64,000 nt of DNA from Azospirillum brasilense (GTDB lineage: Bacteria; Pseudomonadota; Alphaproteobacteria; Azospirillales; Azospirillaceae), in the NCBI RefSeq assembly GCF_007827815.1, contig NZ_VITH01000007.1, positions 62,001 through 126,000 of the forward strand, given 5' to 3'. This document shows positions 45,267 through 54,900 of the stretch, one piece after another (positions within the stretch are counted from its first letter, which is position 1; each line of letters begins with the position of its first letter). The translations under genes were made by a program, and so were the position numbers. Under the pieces are notes generated by a model. That model was not told the DNA's origin. It searched no databases and worked only from the letters and a program-made list of their open reading frames with translations.

Positions 45267-45671
45267 TCAGGCGCGCTCCGACCCCGGCGCGCCGGTGCTC
45301 CACAGCAGCCCCAGCACCACGCCCTTGCAGCGCGGCAGCAGCAGGCCGGTCAGCAGCAGGGTCAGCAACGGCCAGATGGTGAGATGCACCCAGGTCGCCG
45401 GCTCGTAGCGCTGCTCGACCGAGAGGACCGCCGGGATGATGATGTGGCCGACGATCAGGATGGTCATCCAGGGCGGGGCGTCGTCGGCGCGCAGATGGCC
45501 GAACGCCTCGCCGCAATGGGCGCAGTGGTCCACCGGCTTCAGGTAGTTCCGCAGCAGGCGCCCGCGTCCGCAGGCCGGGCATTGCCCCATCAGCCCGCGC
45601 AGCGCCGCCGTCGTCTTCGACCGCGCACCGTCCTGAGTGCCGTCTTCCACCGTCCTGTCTTCCGCCGTCAT
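45267..45671 (-). CDS. DUF983 membrane protein with zinc-ribbon-like Cys pairs
   Basis: A 134-residue protein of family DUF983. It starts with a soluble part bearing two Cys pairs, CPACGRG and CAHCGEAF (about 32-54), which could bind zinc, followed by two membrane helices (about 70-90 and 97-115). The role is unknown. The ATG at 45671 follows AGGGG; an upstream ATG at 45707 lacks such a site. Convergent with the GT41 gene. Confidence 0.88.
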   Translation of the reverse strand: MTAEDRTVEDGTQDGARSKTTAALRGLMGQCPACGRGRLLRNYLKPVDHCAHCGEAFGHLRADDAPPWMTILIVGHIIIPAVLSVEQRYEPATWVHLTIWPLLTLLLTGLLLPRCKGVVLGLLWSTGAPGSERA

Positions 45672-45731
45672 GACCGTACCCCTGCGATCCGCTCCCCGAA
45701 GGGCCACATATGGGGAGGGAGCGACCGATCG

Positions 45732-45935
45732 TCACGCCGTTCCGTCACCCGCACCTCGGGGTTGCGCCGCGCGCAGGGCCTCCACGCGGCGGGCGATGTT
45801 CTCCAGCCGCATCTGAAGTTCATGGGCGCACAGCGCGTGCGCGGCGGCGCAGGCCTCCGCCTCGATGTCGGCGATGGCGTCTTCGAGGGCTCGGAGTCGG
45901 GCGTGGAGTCGGGCGTCGTGCGGGTCGTCGCTCAT
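45732..45935 (-). CDS. Small hypothetical coiled-coil protein
   Basis: A 67-residue, Ala/Glu/Arg-rich, fully helical protein (LHARLRALEDAIADIEAEA, then LQMRLENIARRVEALRAAQ), possibly a coiled coil. AGGA lies at a good distance before the ATG. No family is recognised. It precedes the DUF983 gene on the same strand. Confidence 0.5.
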   Translation of the reverse strand: MSDDPHDARLHARLRALEDAIADIEAEACAAAHALCAHELQMRLENIARRVEALRAAQPRGAGDGTA

Positions 45936-46015
45936 CGGATTCCTGTTCGGGCAGTTGACGGACCGGCCCCTGGGCGTCTACGGGATGCACAAACCCTCCC
46001 CGGGAGCCTGGAGCC

Positions 46016-46984
46016 ATGACGATCACCCGCCTGTTTCTCGCCGCCGCCACGGCGGCTGTCGCGCTGACCAGCGCCGCCGCCTTCGCCCAGACCAAGACCG
46101 TCGCGATCACCGCCATCGTCGAGCATCCGGCGCTGGACGCCACGCGCGACGGCGTGATCGAGGCGCTGAAGGCCGCGGGCTACACGCCGGGTGGCTCTCT
46201 GAAGGTCGAGTATCAGAGCGCCCAGGGCAACCCCGCAACCGCCGCGCAGATCGCGCGCCAGTTCGCCGGCGCCCGTCCGGACGTCATCGTGCCGATCTCC
46301 ACCCCCTCCGCCCAGGCCGTCGTCGCCTCGACCCGCGACATCCCGGTGGTCTTCACCGCGGTGACCGACCCGGTCGGCGCGCAGCTCGTCCGCAGCCTGG
46401 ACAAGCCGGGCGCCAACGTCACCGGCGTGTCGGACATGGCCCCGGTGGCCGAGCATGTCGCGCTGATCCGCGAGATCGTGCCGTCGGTCAAGCGTCTGGG
46501 CGTTCTCTACAACGCGGGCGAGCCGAACTCCGTCTCGCTGGTCAAGGCGCTGAAGGACGAGGCGCAGAAGGCCGGGCTGACGGTGGTCGAGGCGACCGCC
46601 ACCAAGTCCGCCGACGCCCAGCCCGCCGCCCGCAGCCTCGTCGGCAAGGCCGACGCGATCTACGTGCCGCTGGACAACACGGTCGTCTCGGCTCTGGAGA
46701 GCGTCGTCGCGGTGGGCCAGCAGGCCAAGCTGCCGGTCTTCTCCGCCGACACCGACAGCGTGGCGCGCGGCACGGTGGCCTCCATCGGCTTCGACTACCG
46801 GCAGGTCGGCCGCCAGACCGGCGAGGCCGTGGTCCGCATCCTCAAGGGCGAGAAGCCGGGCGACGTCCCGGTGACCTTCGCCAAGGGCACCGACCTGTTC
46901 GTGAATCCGAAATCCGCGGCGGCGATGGGCGTGACCATCCCCGAGGCGGTGACCCGGCGCGCGACCAAGGTGGTCGGGCAGTAA
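46016..46984 (+). CDS. ABC transporter substrate-binding protein (TrpX/DUF534 type)
   Basis: A 322-residue periplasmic binding protein with a signal peptide (1 to about 23, SAAAFA then Q). Family blocks: VAITAIVEHPALDATRDGVIEAL, ARPDVIVPISTPSAQAVV and VAVGDPVGAQLV-like VTDPVGAQLVRSL. This ABC_sub_bind family imports amino acids (for example tryptophan or tyrosine). It is 160 bases before its permease gene, with a palindrome pair in between. The ligand is unknown. Confidence 0.92.
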   Translation: MTITRLFLAAATAAVALTSAAAFAQTKTVAITAIVEHPALDATRDGVIEALKAAGYTPGGSLKVEYQSAQGNPATAAQIARQFAGARPDVIVPISTPSAQAVVASTRDIPVVFTAVTDPVGAQLVRSLDKPGANVTGVSDMAPVAEHVALIREIVPSVKRLGVLYNAGEPNSVSLVKALKDEAQKAGLTVVEATATKSADAQPAARSLVGKADAIYVPLDNTVVSALESVVAVGQQAKLPVFSADTDSVARGTVASIGFDYRQVGRQTGEAVVRILKGEKPGDVPVTFAKGTDLFVNPKSAAAMGVTIPEAVTRRATKVVGQ

Positions 46985-47044
46985 GTTTAAGCAGTAAGTT
47001 TAATCGGTAAGGACCAAGTTCCGCTGGCTCTGCCCCGTCCCTAG

Positions 47045-47107
47045 CCCTCCCCCGCCTTCGGCGAGGGAGGGGACTGATTCTCCCTTTCTCGCGTGAGCGG
47101 GGGAGGG
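47045..47107. repeat. GC-rich palindrome pair (dispersed family)
   Basis: Two GAGGG/CCCTC palindromic halves, 47045-47072 (with a TTCG turn) and 47079-47107, lie between the binding-protein and permease genes, in the same inverted layout as at 27991-28065 and 50740-50800. In an operon such elements can lower downstream expression relative to the first gene. Confidence 0.75.
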
Positions 47108-47144
47108 TCGGGGAGGGGGCGAACCGGCGAAGCCGGATACACAC

Positions 47145-48044
47145 ATGAGTGAAATCGCCTTCTTCGGGGCCGTCGAGATCGGGCTGGTGTACGCGCTGGT
47201 CGCCCTCGGCGTGTACCTGTCCTTCCGGGTGCTCGATTTTCCGGACCTGACGGTGGACGGCAGCTTCCCGCTGGGGGCGGCGGTCTGCGCCACGCTGCTG
47301 GTCGCCGGGGTCAACCCGTGGGCCGCCAGCCTCGTCGCGGCGCTGGCCGGGTCGATGGCCGGGCTGGTCACGGCGACGCTGAACGTCCGCTTCAAGATCC
47401 TGCACCTGCTGGCCAGCATCCTGACCATGATCGCGTTGTTCTCGGTGAACCTGCGCGTGATGGGCCGCCCGAACGTGGCGCTGCTGATGCAAGACACGGT
47501 GCTGACGCCCTTCTACGGGCTGGGGCTGCCCGACCATGTGGTGCGGCCGCTCGTCGTCCTGGTCGTCGTCGTCGTGATCGTCCTGCTGCTGGCCCGCTTC
47601 CTGAACAGCGAGTTCGGCCTCGCCATGCGGGCGACCGGCGTCAACGCCCGGATGGCCCGCGCCCAGGGGGTTCAGACGGACTTCCACATCTACGCCGGCA
47701 TGGCCCTGTCGAACGGTCTGTGCGCCCTGGCTGGCGCGCTGTTCGCCCAGACCAACGGCTTCGCCGACGTGACCACCGGCATCGGCACCATCGTGGTCGG
47801 TCTGGCCGCGGTGATCGTCGGCGAGACGGTGCTGCCGGCCCGCGCGATGCTGTGGGCGCTGGTCGGCTGCGTCGTCGGCTCCATCCTCTACCGTCTGGCG
47901 GTCCAGCTGGCCCTGTCGGCGGACGCCATCGGGCTCCAGGCCTCCGACCTCAACCTCGTCACCGCCGTCCTGGTCGCGGTGGCGCTGATCCTGCCGCGGA
48001 TGCGGCTGAAAGCCGCGTCGAAGAAGAGGGAGGCCGTCCGATGA
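47145..48044 (+). CDS. ABC transporter permease
   Basis: A 299-residue membrane permease of the branched-chain amino-acid/ribose type (BPD_transp_2) with eight or nine helices. Seen: DFPDLTVDGSFPLGAAVCA near 30-48 and NSEFGLAMRATGVNARMARAQGV (about 155-178), the loop that contacts the ATPase. It overlaps the ATPase gene by 4 bases. It forms one importer with the genes on each side. Confidence 0.93.
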   Translation: MSEIAFFGAVEIGLVYALVALGVYLSFRVLDFPDLTVDGSFPLGAAVCATLLVAGVNPWAASLVAALAGSMAGLVTATLNVRFKILHLLASILTMIALFSVNLRVMGRPNVALLMQDTVLTPFYGLGLPDHVVRPLVVLVVVVVIVLLLARFLNSEFGLAMRATGVNARMARAQGVQTDFHIYAGMALSNGLCALAGALFAQTNGFADVTTGIGTIVVGLAAVIVGETVLPARAMLWALVGCVVGSILYRLAVQLALSADAIGLQASDLNLVTAVLVAVALILPRMRLKAASKKREAVR

Positions 48045-48838
48045 TCACGGTCAACGGCATCCACGTCGCCTTCGGGCGCGGCACTCCGCTGGAGAAGCAC
48101 GCCCTGCGCGGCGTCGACCTGACGATTCCGGAAGGGCAGTTCGTCACCGTGATCGGCTCCAACGGCGCCGGCAAATCCACCTTCCTGGGCGCGCTGGCCG
48201 GCGACGTGATCGCCGAGGAGGGCCGCATCGCCATCGACGGGGTGGACGTCACCCGCTGGGCGACGCCGAAGCGCGCCTCGCTGGTCGCCCGCGTCTTCCA
48301 GGACCCGATGGTCGGAAGCTGCACCGCGCTGACCATCGAGGAGAACATGGCGCTGGCCGCCGCCCGCGGACGGCGCCGCGGCCTGGGCTCCGCCCTGCGC
48401 GGCGACCGCCGCCGGCATTTCCGCGAGCGCATCGCGGAGCTGGGGCTGGGGCTGGAGAACCGGCTGCACGACCGCATGGGCCTGCTGTCGGGCGGGCAGC
48501 GGCAGGCGGTCAGCCTGCTGATGGCGACGCTCGCCGGGTCGAAGATCCTGCTGCTCGACGAGCACACGGCGGCGCTCGACCCCGGAACGGCGGAGTTCGT
48601 GCTCGGCCTGACCCGCCGCATCGTCGAGGAAAACCGGCTGACCACGCTGATGGTCACCCATTCCATGCGGCAGGCGCTGGACTATGGCGACCGCACGGTG
48701 ATGCTGCACGAGGGACGGATCGTGCTCGACGTGTCGGGGGAGCAGCGCGCCGGGCTGGACGTGCCGCATCTGCTGGCGCTGTTCGCCAAGCAGCGCGGCG
48801 GCGAGGACATCACCGACGACAGCCTGCTGATCGGGTAA
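48041..48838 (+). CDS. ABC transporter ATP-binding protein
   Basis: A 265-residue ATPase with Walker A GSNGAGKST (about 38-46), Q-loop near 88, signature LSGGQRQAVSLLMATL, Walker B KILLLDEHTAALDP and the switch His in VTHSMRQAL. Its start overlaps the permease stop (ATGA). It powers uptake of the ligand bound by the DUF534-type protein encoded upstream. Confidence 0.95.
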   Translation: MITVNGIHVAFGRGTPLEKHALRGVDLTIPEGQFVTVIGSNGAGKSTFLGALAGDVIAEEGRIAIDGVDVTRWATPKRASLVARVFQDPMVGSCTALTIEENMALAAARGRRRGLGSALRGDRRRHFRERIAELGLGLENRLHDRMGLLSGGQRQAVSLLMATLAGSKILLLDEHTAALDPGTAEFVLGLTRRIVEENRLTTLMVTHSMRQALDYGDRTVMLHEGRIVLDVSGEQRAGLDVPHLLALFAKQRGGEDITDDSLLIG

Positions 48839-48854
48839 GCTTGCGAGAGGAGCG

Positions 48855-50663
48855 TCAGACGGTCTTGCTGTCCCGCTCTCCCTCCGGTTCCTCGCGGTCG
48901 GCCTCGAACAGGGCCTGAAGCTCGGCGGCGGCCTGGCGGGAGGTCTGGATCAGGCGGTTCTCGTCGTGGTGCACGGCGTGCTGCCGGATCAGGGTGCGCT
49001 CGTCATGCTCGCGGAAGGTGTCCAGCGTGTGGCGGGTTTCCTCCGGCGGCAGGCCCAGCGATTCCAGCACGCCGCCGGTCAGCCGCAGGCTCGAATCGTA
49101 GGTCTCGCGCACGAAATGCGTAACCCCGCGGTCCATCAGGAAATGGGCGTGGCGGCGGTTGCGGGCGCGGGCGTGGATGACGAGGTGGGGGAAATGGCGC
49201 GTCGCCAGCTCCACCACACGCAGCGACTGCTCCATGTCCTCCAGCGCCACCACCAGCACCTTGGCCTTGTCGGCCCCGGCGGCGCGCAGCAGGTCGAGCC
49301 GCGACGGGTCGCCGTAATAGACCTTGTTGCCGAACCGCCGCACGACGTCGACCTGCTCGGCGCTCTGCTCCAGCGCCGTGAAGGGGATGCCGCGCAGCCG
49401 CAGCACGCGCCCGACGATCTGCCCGACCCGGCCGAAGCCGCAGATCAGCACCGGCGGCTCCCCGTCCGGCGCGATGGTGTCGTAGGGGCGGACGGGCTTC
49501 ACGATCAGCCTCGGCGCCAGCCAGCGCTCCTCCGCCGCGAAGACGAAGGGGGTGGCGATCATCGACAGGGTGACCACCAGCATGGCCGTCGCCGCCTGCC
49601 CCCCGCTCATCGCCCCGACGCCGACGGCCAACCCGAACAGCACGAAGCCGAACTCGCCGCCCTGGCTCAGCACGGTGGACAGCCGCGTCGAACCGCCCGG
49701 ACGCAGCCCGGATAGGCGGGCCAGCCCGAACAGAGCCGCCGCCTTCAGCGCCATCAGGCCGAGCGCCAGCGACAGGTAGCGCACCGGCTCGGCCATCAGC
49801 GCCGCCACGTCGGCCCCCATGCCCACCGAGACGAAGAACAGGCCGAGCAGCAGCCCCTCGAACGGCGCGATGTCCGCCTGCACCTCGTGCCGGTATTCCG
49901 AATCGGACAGCAGCACCCCGGCCATGAAGGCGCCGAGCGACATGGACAGCCCCGCCCAGGCGGCGAACAGGGCGGTGCCCAGCACGATCAGCAGGGCGGT
50001 GGCGGTGAAGATTTCCGGCGTCCGGGCGCCGTCCACGATGCGCAGCACCGGGCGCAGCAGATAGCGCCCGCCGGCCAGGATCACCGCGATCGCTCCGCCG
50101 GCATTCAGCACGGCCAGCCACGCCGTCCCGGCGTCCGGCACCTCCCCGGCGCCATGGCCGAGCAGGGGCAGCAGCGCCACCGCCGGGATGATGGCGAGGT
50201 CCTGGAAGAGCAGGATGGAGAAGGCGCTGCGCCCGGCGTTGGTGGTCAGCAACTCCCGCTCCGCCAGCATGGGCAGCACCATGGCGGTGGAGGAGAGAGA
50301 CAGGCCGAATCCGGTCACCGCGGCGGCGGCGGGGGAGAAACCCAGCAGGAGAATGGCGGAGGCGGCGATCACGATGGTTGTCACCGCGACCTGGGCGCCG
50401 CCCAGCCCCAGCACCGATCGCCGCATCACCCACAGGCGGGCAGGGCGCAGTTCGAGTCCGATCAGGAACAGCAGCATGATGACGCCGAGTTCCGAGACGT
50501 GCCGGATCGCCTCGACGTCCGTCACCAGCCCGAGCCCGCCCGGCCCGATGGCCAGCCCCGCGGCCAGATAGCCGAGCGGCCCGCCGAAGCCGATCCGCTT
50601 GGCCACCGGCACCGCCAGGACCACGGCGGCCAGCAGCACCACCAACGTCACGAAATCCGGCAT
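48855..50663 (-). CDS. CPA2 cation:proton antiporter with RCK domain (KefB/C-like)
   Basis: A 602-residue inner-membrane antiporter: about 12 helices (1 to about 380), then a cytoplasmic TrkA-N/RCK domain (PVLICGFGRVGQIVGRVL, about 399-416) and a C-terminal extension with a His-rich stretch (RQHAVHHDE). Such proteins export K+ (or Na+) under NAD(H) or glutathione-adduct control. The ATG at 50663 gives the usual hydrophobic start MPDFVTLVVLLAAVV. No KefF/KefG partner is adjacent. Confidence 0.92.
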   Translation of the reverse strand: MPDFVTLVVLLAAVVLAVPVAKRIGFGGPLGYLAAGLAIGPGGLGLVTDVEAIRHVSELGVIMLLFLIGLELRPARLWVMRRSVLGLGGAQVAVTTIVIAASAILLLGFSPAAAAVTGFGLSLSSTAMVLPMLAERELLTTNAGRSAFSILLFQDLAIIPAVALLPLLGHGAGEVPDAGTAWLAVLNAGGAIAVILAGGRYLLRPVLRIVDGARTPEIFTATALLIVLGTALFAAWAGLSMSLGAFMAGVLLSDSEYRHEVQADIAPFEGLLLGLFFVSVGMGADVAALMAEPVRYLSLALGLMALKAAALFGLARLSGLRPGGSTRLSTVLSQGGEFGFVLFGLAVGVGAMSGGQAATAMLVVTLSMIATPFVFAAEERWLAPRLIVKPVRPYDTIAPDGEPPVLICGFGRVGQIVGRVLRLRGIPFTALEQSAEQVDVVRRFGNKVYYGDPSRLDLLRAAGADKAKVLVVALEDMEQSLRVVELATRHFPHLVIHARARNRRHAHFLMDRGVTHFVRETYDSSLRLTGGVLESLGLPPEETRHTLDTFREHDERTLIRQHAVHHDENRLIQTSRQAAAELQALFEADREEPEGERDSKTV

Positions 50664-50739
50664 TGGCCCCGTCCGCGCTGTGTCGAGGGACGGAATATGG
50701 GGGGTTCTTGCCCCCGGCAAAACATTGCCCCCTCCCTAT

Positions 50740-50800
50740 CCCTCCCCCGCTGACGCAGGGGAGGGGACAAAACTCCCTCTCCTGCGAAGCGGGGGAGGGA
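50740..50800. repeat. GC-rich palindrome pair (dispersed family)
   Basis: Two halves, 50740-50766 and 50773-50800, in inverted orientation, between the antiporter and mrp genes. The block CCTGCGAAGCGGGGGAGGG (50781-50799) is identical to part of the element at 28041-28065. Confidence 0.8.
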
Positions 50801-50849
50801 AGGGGCCCGCGGCGCAAGCCGTGGGAAGGGTGGGGGCAAGCACGCCCCC

Positions 50850-52022
50850 TTACGACACCACGATCCGCGGCGCCGCTCGCGCCGGACCCTGCTCGCCGGC
50901 GATCTTCTCCCACAGGCGCTTGGCAATCCCGCGGTAGACCTTCGCGTGTTCCGACTCGGGCTGGGACACCACGATGGGCTGGCCCTGGTCGGAGGTTTCG
51001 CGGATGTCGAGGTGCAGCGGGACCTCGCCGAGGAACTCCATGCCCAGGTCGGACGCTTCCTTGCGGGCGCCGCCGTGGCTGAAGATGTCCGTGCGGTGGC
51101 CGCAGTTGGGGCAGCAGAAGTAGCTCATGTTCTCGATGATGCCGAGGACGGGCACGTCCACGCGGCGGAACATGTTCAGCCCCTTGCGGGCGTCGAGCAG
51201 CGCGATGTCCTGCGGGGTCGAGACGATCACCGCGCCGGCCAGCGGCACCTGCTGCGCCATGGTGAGCTGGGCGTCGCCGGTGCCCGGCGGCATGTCGACC
51301 ACCAGAACGTCGAGCGTGCCCCAGTTCACGTCGCGCAGCATCTGCTGGAGCGCGCTCATCACCATCGGGCCGCGCCAGATCATCGGCGTGTCCTCGGCGA
51401 CCAGGAAGCCCATCGACATCACCTTGATGCCGTAGTTCTCCATCGGCTCGAGGATCTTGCCGTCGCGGCTGGTCGGCCGGCCGGAGATGCCCAGCATGCG
51501 CGGCATGGACGGGCCGTAGATGTCGGCGTCCAGAAGCCCGACCTTCAACCCGTTCGCCGCCATGGCGAGGGCGAGGTTGCTGGCCGTGGTGGACTTGCCG
51601 ACGCCGCCCTTGCCCGACGCGACGGCGACGATGGCCTTCACGCCCGGCACCAGCGGCTTCTGCTCCGCCGGCTGCCCATGGGAGTGGCCGCCGTGGGAGT
51701 GGCCATGCCCGCCATGGGAATGCCCGTGATCGTGCCCGTGACCCTGCTGCGGAGCGGCACCCTGCCCGGCGGGGCGGTGCGCCGTCAGGACCGCGGTGAC
51801 CGACAGGACGCCCGGCAGGGCCTCCACCGCTTTCTCGGCGGCGTGGCGCACCGGCTCGGCCTGGGCGCCGCGTTTGGGGTCCACTTCGATCGAAAAGGCG
51901 ACGTGCCCGTCACGCACGACAAGGCCGGAAAGCATGCCGAGGCTGACGACGTCCTTGCCCCGTTCCGGATCGACAACCGTCCTCAGAGCTTCAAGGACTT
52001 GAGCTTCGCTGACCTGCGCCAT
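50850..52022 (-). CDS. mrp: Mrp/ApbC-type P-loop iron-sulfur carrier
   Basis: A 390-residue ATPase of the Mrp/NBP35 family that carries or inserts Fe-S clusters. An N-terminal DUF59 domain (1-85) is followed by a His/Gly-rich linker (about 94-116, repeating HGHSHGG), the deviant Walker [11 protein letters not shown] (136-145), and the cluster-binding CPNC in FCCPNCGHR (near 316). The linker may bind metals; it is longer and richer in His than usual. GGAG lies before the ATG at 52022. Divergent from hflK. Confidence 0.95.
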   Translation of the reverse strand: MAQVSEAQVLEALRTVVDPERGKDVVSLGMLSGLVVRDGHVAFSIEVDPKRGAQAEPVRHAAEKAVEALPGVLSVTAVLTAHRPAGQGAAPQQGHGHDHGHSHGGHGHSHGGHSHGQPAEQKPLVPGVKAIVAVASGKGGVGKSTTASNLALAMAANGLKVGLLDADIYGPSMPRMLGISGRPTSRDGKILEPMENYGIKVMSMGFLVAEDTPMIWRGPMVMSALQQMLRDVNWGTLDVLVVDMPPGTGDAQLTMAQQVPLAGAVIVSTPQDIALLDARKGLNMFRRVDVPVLGIIENMSYFCCPNCGHRTDIFSHGGARKEASDLGMEFLGEVPLHLDIRETSDQGQPIVVSQPESEHAKVYRGIAKRLWEKIAGEQGPARAAPRIVVS

Positions 52023-52206
52023 GGTTGAAAACTCCGCTTCCTTCCCGATATTGGCGGATATCCGTCGGTGAAATCCTTCCCCGAATGGGATGGGCACTAT
52101 AGGGCCGGCGGACAATAATGGTAAAGGGATCGGACGGTCCGGAAACGATTTGTTTTCCGGAATTTCCGTCCCAAGAATTGAGAGAGCGCGAAGGGGAACG
52201 AACGGA

Positions 52207-53373
52207 ATGCCGTGGAGCAATCAGGGAGGGGGCGGCGGTGGCGGCCCCTGGGGTCCTCCGCCGGGTGGCGGCGGTCAGAATCCGTGGGGCCGTCCGCCGG
52301 GTGGCGGTGGAGGCGGCGGTGGTGGCGGCGGCGGAGGGCCGCAGCCGCCGGACCTGGAGGATCTGCTGCGCCGCGGCCAGGACCGCCTGAAGCGGGTGAT
52401 GCCGGGCGGCGTCGGCAGCGGCCGGGGCATCGCGCTCGTCGTCGGCCTGCTGGCCGTGGTCTGGCTGGCCAGCGGCATCTACCGCGTCGAGGCGGACGAG
52501 CAGGGCGTCGTGCTGCGCTTCGGCCAGTGGGTGCGCACCGAGCAGCCCGGCCTGCGCTACCACCTGCCGTCGCCCATCGAGACGGTGCTGATGCCCAAGG
52601 TGACGCGCGTCAACCGCATCGAGGTCGGCTACCGCTCGGCCGGCGACGGGCGTCGCGGCGACCGTGACGTTCCCGACGAGTCGCTGATGCTGACCGGCGA
52701 CGAGAACATCATCGACATCGACTTCACCGTCTTCTGGGTCATCAAGGACGCGGGCGAGTATCTGTTCAAGATCCGCGACCCCGAGGCCACCGTGAAGAAG
52801 GCGGCGGAAAGCGCGATGCGCGAGGTCATCGGCCGCACCGACCTGCAGCCGGCCCTGACCGAGGCCCGCCAGCAGATCGAAACCTCCACCCGCCAGCTCC
52901 TCCAGGCCATGCTGGACGACTATGAGGGCGGCATCGAGGTGACGCAGGTGCAGCTGCAGAAGGCCGACCCGCCGTCGCCCGTCATCGACGCCTTCAACGA
53001 CGTGCAGCGCGCCCGCGCCGACCGCGAGCGCGCCCGCAACGAGGCCGAGGCCTACCGGAACGACGTGATCCCGCGCGCCCGAGGCGACGCGGAGCGGCTG
53101 ATCCAGGAAGCGTCCGCCTACCGCGAGCAGGTCGTGAACCTGGCCCAGGGTGACGCCGACCGCTTCCGCAAGGTGTTCGACGCCTACTCGACCGCCAAGG
53201 ACGTGACCGCCAAGCGCATGTATCTGGAGACCATGGAAGAGATCCTGAGCGGCGCCAACAAGGTCATCATCGACGGCAACGCGCAGGGTGCCCAGGGCGT
53301 GGTTCCCTATCTGCCGCTCAACCAGCTCCAGCCTGCTCCGGCGCGGCCCGCCGGCCAGCAGCCGGCCCGTTGA
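52207..53373 (+). CDS. hflK: HflK, FtsH modulator subunit
   Basis: A 388-residue single-pass membrane protein with a periplasmic SPFH/band-7 domain. The N-terminus (1-46) is extremely Gly/Pro rich, the membrane helix is about 74-91, and the SPFH domain follows ([26 protein letters not shown]). With HflC it forms the large cage around the FtsH protease. The gene starts at ATG 52207 and is followed after 11 bases by hflC. Confidence 0.96.
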   Translation: MPWSNQGGGGGGGPWGPPPGGGGQNPWGRPPGGGGGGGGGGGGGPQPPDLEDLLRRGQDRLKRVMPGGVGSGRGIALVVGLLAVVWLASGIYRVEADEQGVVLRFGQWVRTEQPGLRYHLPSPIETVLMPKVTRVNRIEVGYRSAGDGRRGDRDVPDESLMLTGDENIIDIDFTVFWVIKDAGEYLFKIRDPEATVKKAAESAMREVIGRTDLQPALTEARQQIETSTRQLLQAMLDDYEGGIEVTQVQLQKADPPSPVIDAFNDVQRARADRERARNEAEAYRNDVIPRARGDAERLIQEASAYREQVVNLAQGDADRFRKVFDAYSTAKDVTAKRMYLETMEEILSGANKVIIDGNAQGAQGVVPYLPLNQLQPAPARPAGQQPAR

Positions 53374-53384
53374 GGAGGGATGCC

Positions 53385-54332
53385 ATGAACCGCACTTTGT
53401 TGGTCGCCGGCATCGGCATCCTCGCCGCGGGCGTGCTCGCCTCGGCCTCGCTGTTCACGGTGAACGAGGCGCAGCAGGCGCTCGTCCTCCAGTTCGGCGA
53501 GCCGATGCGCGTCATCCGCGAACCCGGCCTGAAGGCCAAGGTTCCCTTCATCCAGGAAGTCCGCATCCTCGACCGACGCGTGCTCGACCTCGACCCGCCG
53601 GTGGAGCAGGTCATCCTGGCCGACCAGAAGCGCCTGGATGTGGACGCCTTCGCGCGCTACCGCATCCTGGACCCGCTGCGCTTCTACCAGACCGCCGGCA
53701 ACGAGGCGGTGGCCGAGACGCGGATGAACGCCATCGTGAACTCGGCGCTCCGCCGCGTTCTCGGCAGCGTGACGCTGCTCGCCATCCTGTCGGACGAGCG
53801 TCCGCGCGTGATGAACGACATCCGCGGGCAGGTGAACGACGAGGCGAAGCGCTTCGGCATCGAGATCGTCGATGTCCGCATCCGCCGCGCCGACCTGCCG
53901 GAGGAGACCAGCCAGTCGATCTTCGCCCGCATGCGGTCGGAGCGTGAGCGCGAAGCCGCCGAGGCCCGCGCCCAGGGTCAGGAGCAGTCGCAGCAGATCC
54001 GCTCCCGCGCGGACCGCGAGCGCACCGTCATCCTGGCCGAAGCGCAGCGCGATTCGCAGATCCTGCGCGGTGAGGGCGACAACCAGGCGCTGAAGATGAT
54101 CGCCGAGGCGACGTCGCAGGACCCGCAGTTCTACAGCTTCTACCGGACGCTCGAAGCCTACCGGAAGTCGCTGAACAAGGACGACACCACCATGGTGCTG
54201 TCCCCGAGCGGCGAGTTCTTCCGCTACTTCGGCGACATCACCGGCGGCGGCAACGGCCAGCCGGCGCCGGCTTCGGGCAATGGTGCCGTGCCGCAGCGGG
54301 CCCCGGCCCCGGCGACCGCCCAGCAGCAGTAA
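53385..54332 (+). CDS. hflC: HflC, FtsH modulator subunit
   Basis: A 315-residue partner of HflK with one N-terminal membrane helix (about 5-23) and an SPFH domain (FTVNEAQQALVLQFGEPMRVI). The C-terminal helix (EREREAAEARAQGQEQSQQI) and a Pro/Ala/Gln tail are seen. GAGGAGGG lies before the ATG. It is the second gene of hflK-hflC-DUF2065-degP, a cluster for membrane and periplasmic protein quality control. Confidence 0.96.
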   Translation: MNRTLLVAGIGILAAGVLASASLFTVNEAQQALVLQFGEPMRVIREPGLKAKVPFIQEVRILDRRVLDLDPPVEQVILADQKRLDVDAFARYRILDPLRFYQTAGNEAVAETRMNAIVNSALRRVLGSVTLLAILSDERPRVMNDIRGQVNDEAKRFGIEIVDVRIRRADLPEETSQSIFARMRSEREREAAEARAQGQEQSQQIRSRADRERTVILAEAQRDSQILRGEGDNQALKMIAEATSQDPQFYSFYRTLEAYRKSLNKDDTTMVLSPSGEFFRYFGDITGGGNGQPAPASGNGAVPQRAPAPATAQQQ

Positions 54333-54348
54333 GACGTCGCGCTCGTCT

Positions 54349-54376
54349 CCCCCTCCCCCCGTCCCGGGGGAGGGGG
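54349..54376. repeat. GC-rich hairpin after hflC (dispersed family member)
   Basis: CCCCCTCCCCC (54349-54359) pairs with GGGGGAGGGGG (54366-54376), loop of six. There is no T-run. It lies between hflC and the DUF2065 gene. Confidence 0.65.
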
Positions 54377-54454
54377 TGGGGTGGGGGCTCCCGTTCTCCC
54401 ACCCCGATTTTGTCTTCCCGCCCAGCCTTCCTTCTCGGAAATGCCGCTCGACCG

Positions 54455-54643
54455 ATGACGGATTTTCTCACCGCGCTGGCCCTGGTCCTGGTGATCGAGG
54501 GCGTGCTCTACGCGCTGTTCCCGTCCGCGATGCGGCGTCTGATCGTCGAAGCGCTGACGATGCCGGAGAACCGGCTGCGTACCGTCGGGCTGGTGACGGC
54601 GATGGCAGGCGTCGGATTCGTCTGGCTTCTGCGCGGCGCCTGA
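54455..54643 (+). CDS. DUF2065 small membrane protein
   Basis: A 62-residue protein with two membrane helices (about 4-22 and 43-60) around a short basic loop, matching DUF2065 (ALVLVIEGVLYALFPSAMRRL). This family is often found beside hflKC, suggesting a link to the FtsH complex; the role is unknown. The ATG at 54455 starts the family match; no clear ribosome site. Confidence 0.87.
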   Translation: MTDFLTALALVLVIEGVLYALFPSAMRRLIVEALTMPENRLRTVGLVTAMAGVGFVWLLRGA

Positions 54644-54900
54644 CACCCTTTTGCCGCGCGCGCGTCGCTGGACCCCGCCGCCATTTTCCGGCCATACTCC
54701 GACTTCTATACTCGCGCGTCCTCCGTGGCGGATGGGCTCCGTGCGCCTTTGCTTGAAGCGATGACGCGCGGGGATTACATCCGGCACACGGATCGGTGAA
54801 GCGCCCCCTCGGGCCGCGAGTCGCAGGACGCCGCGGGCCGATTGGAACAGATGGCCGATTGGAACAAGAAGGTGCCGGATGTCCGGCAGGGAGAGCTGAG

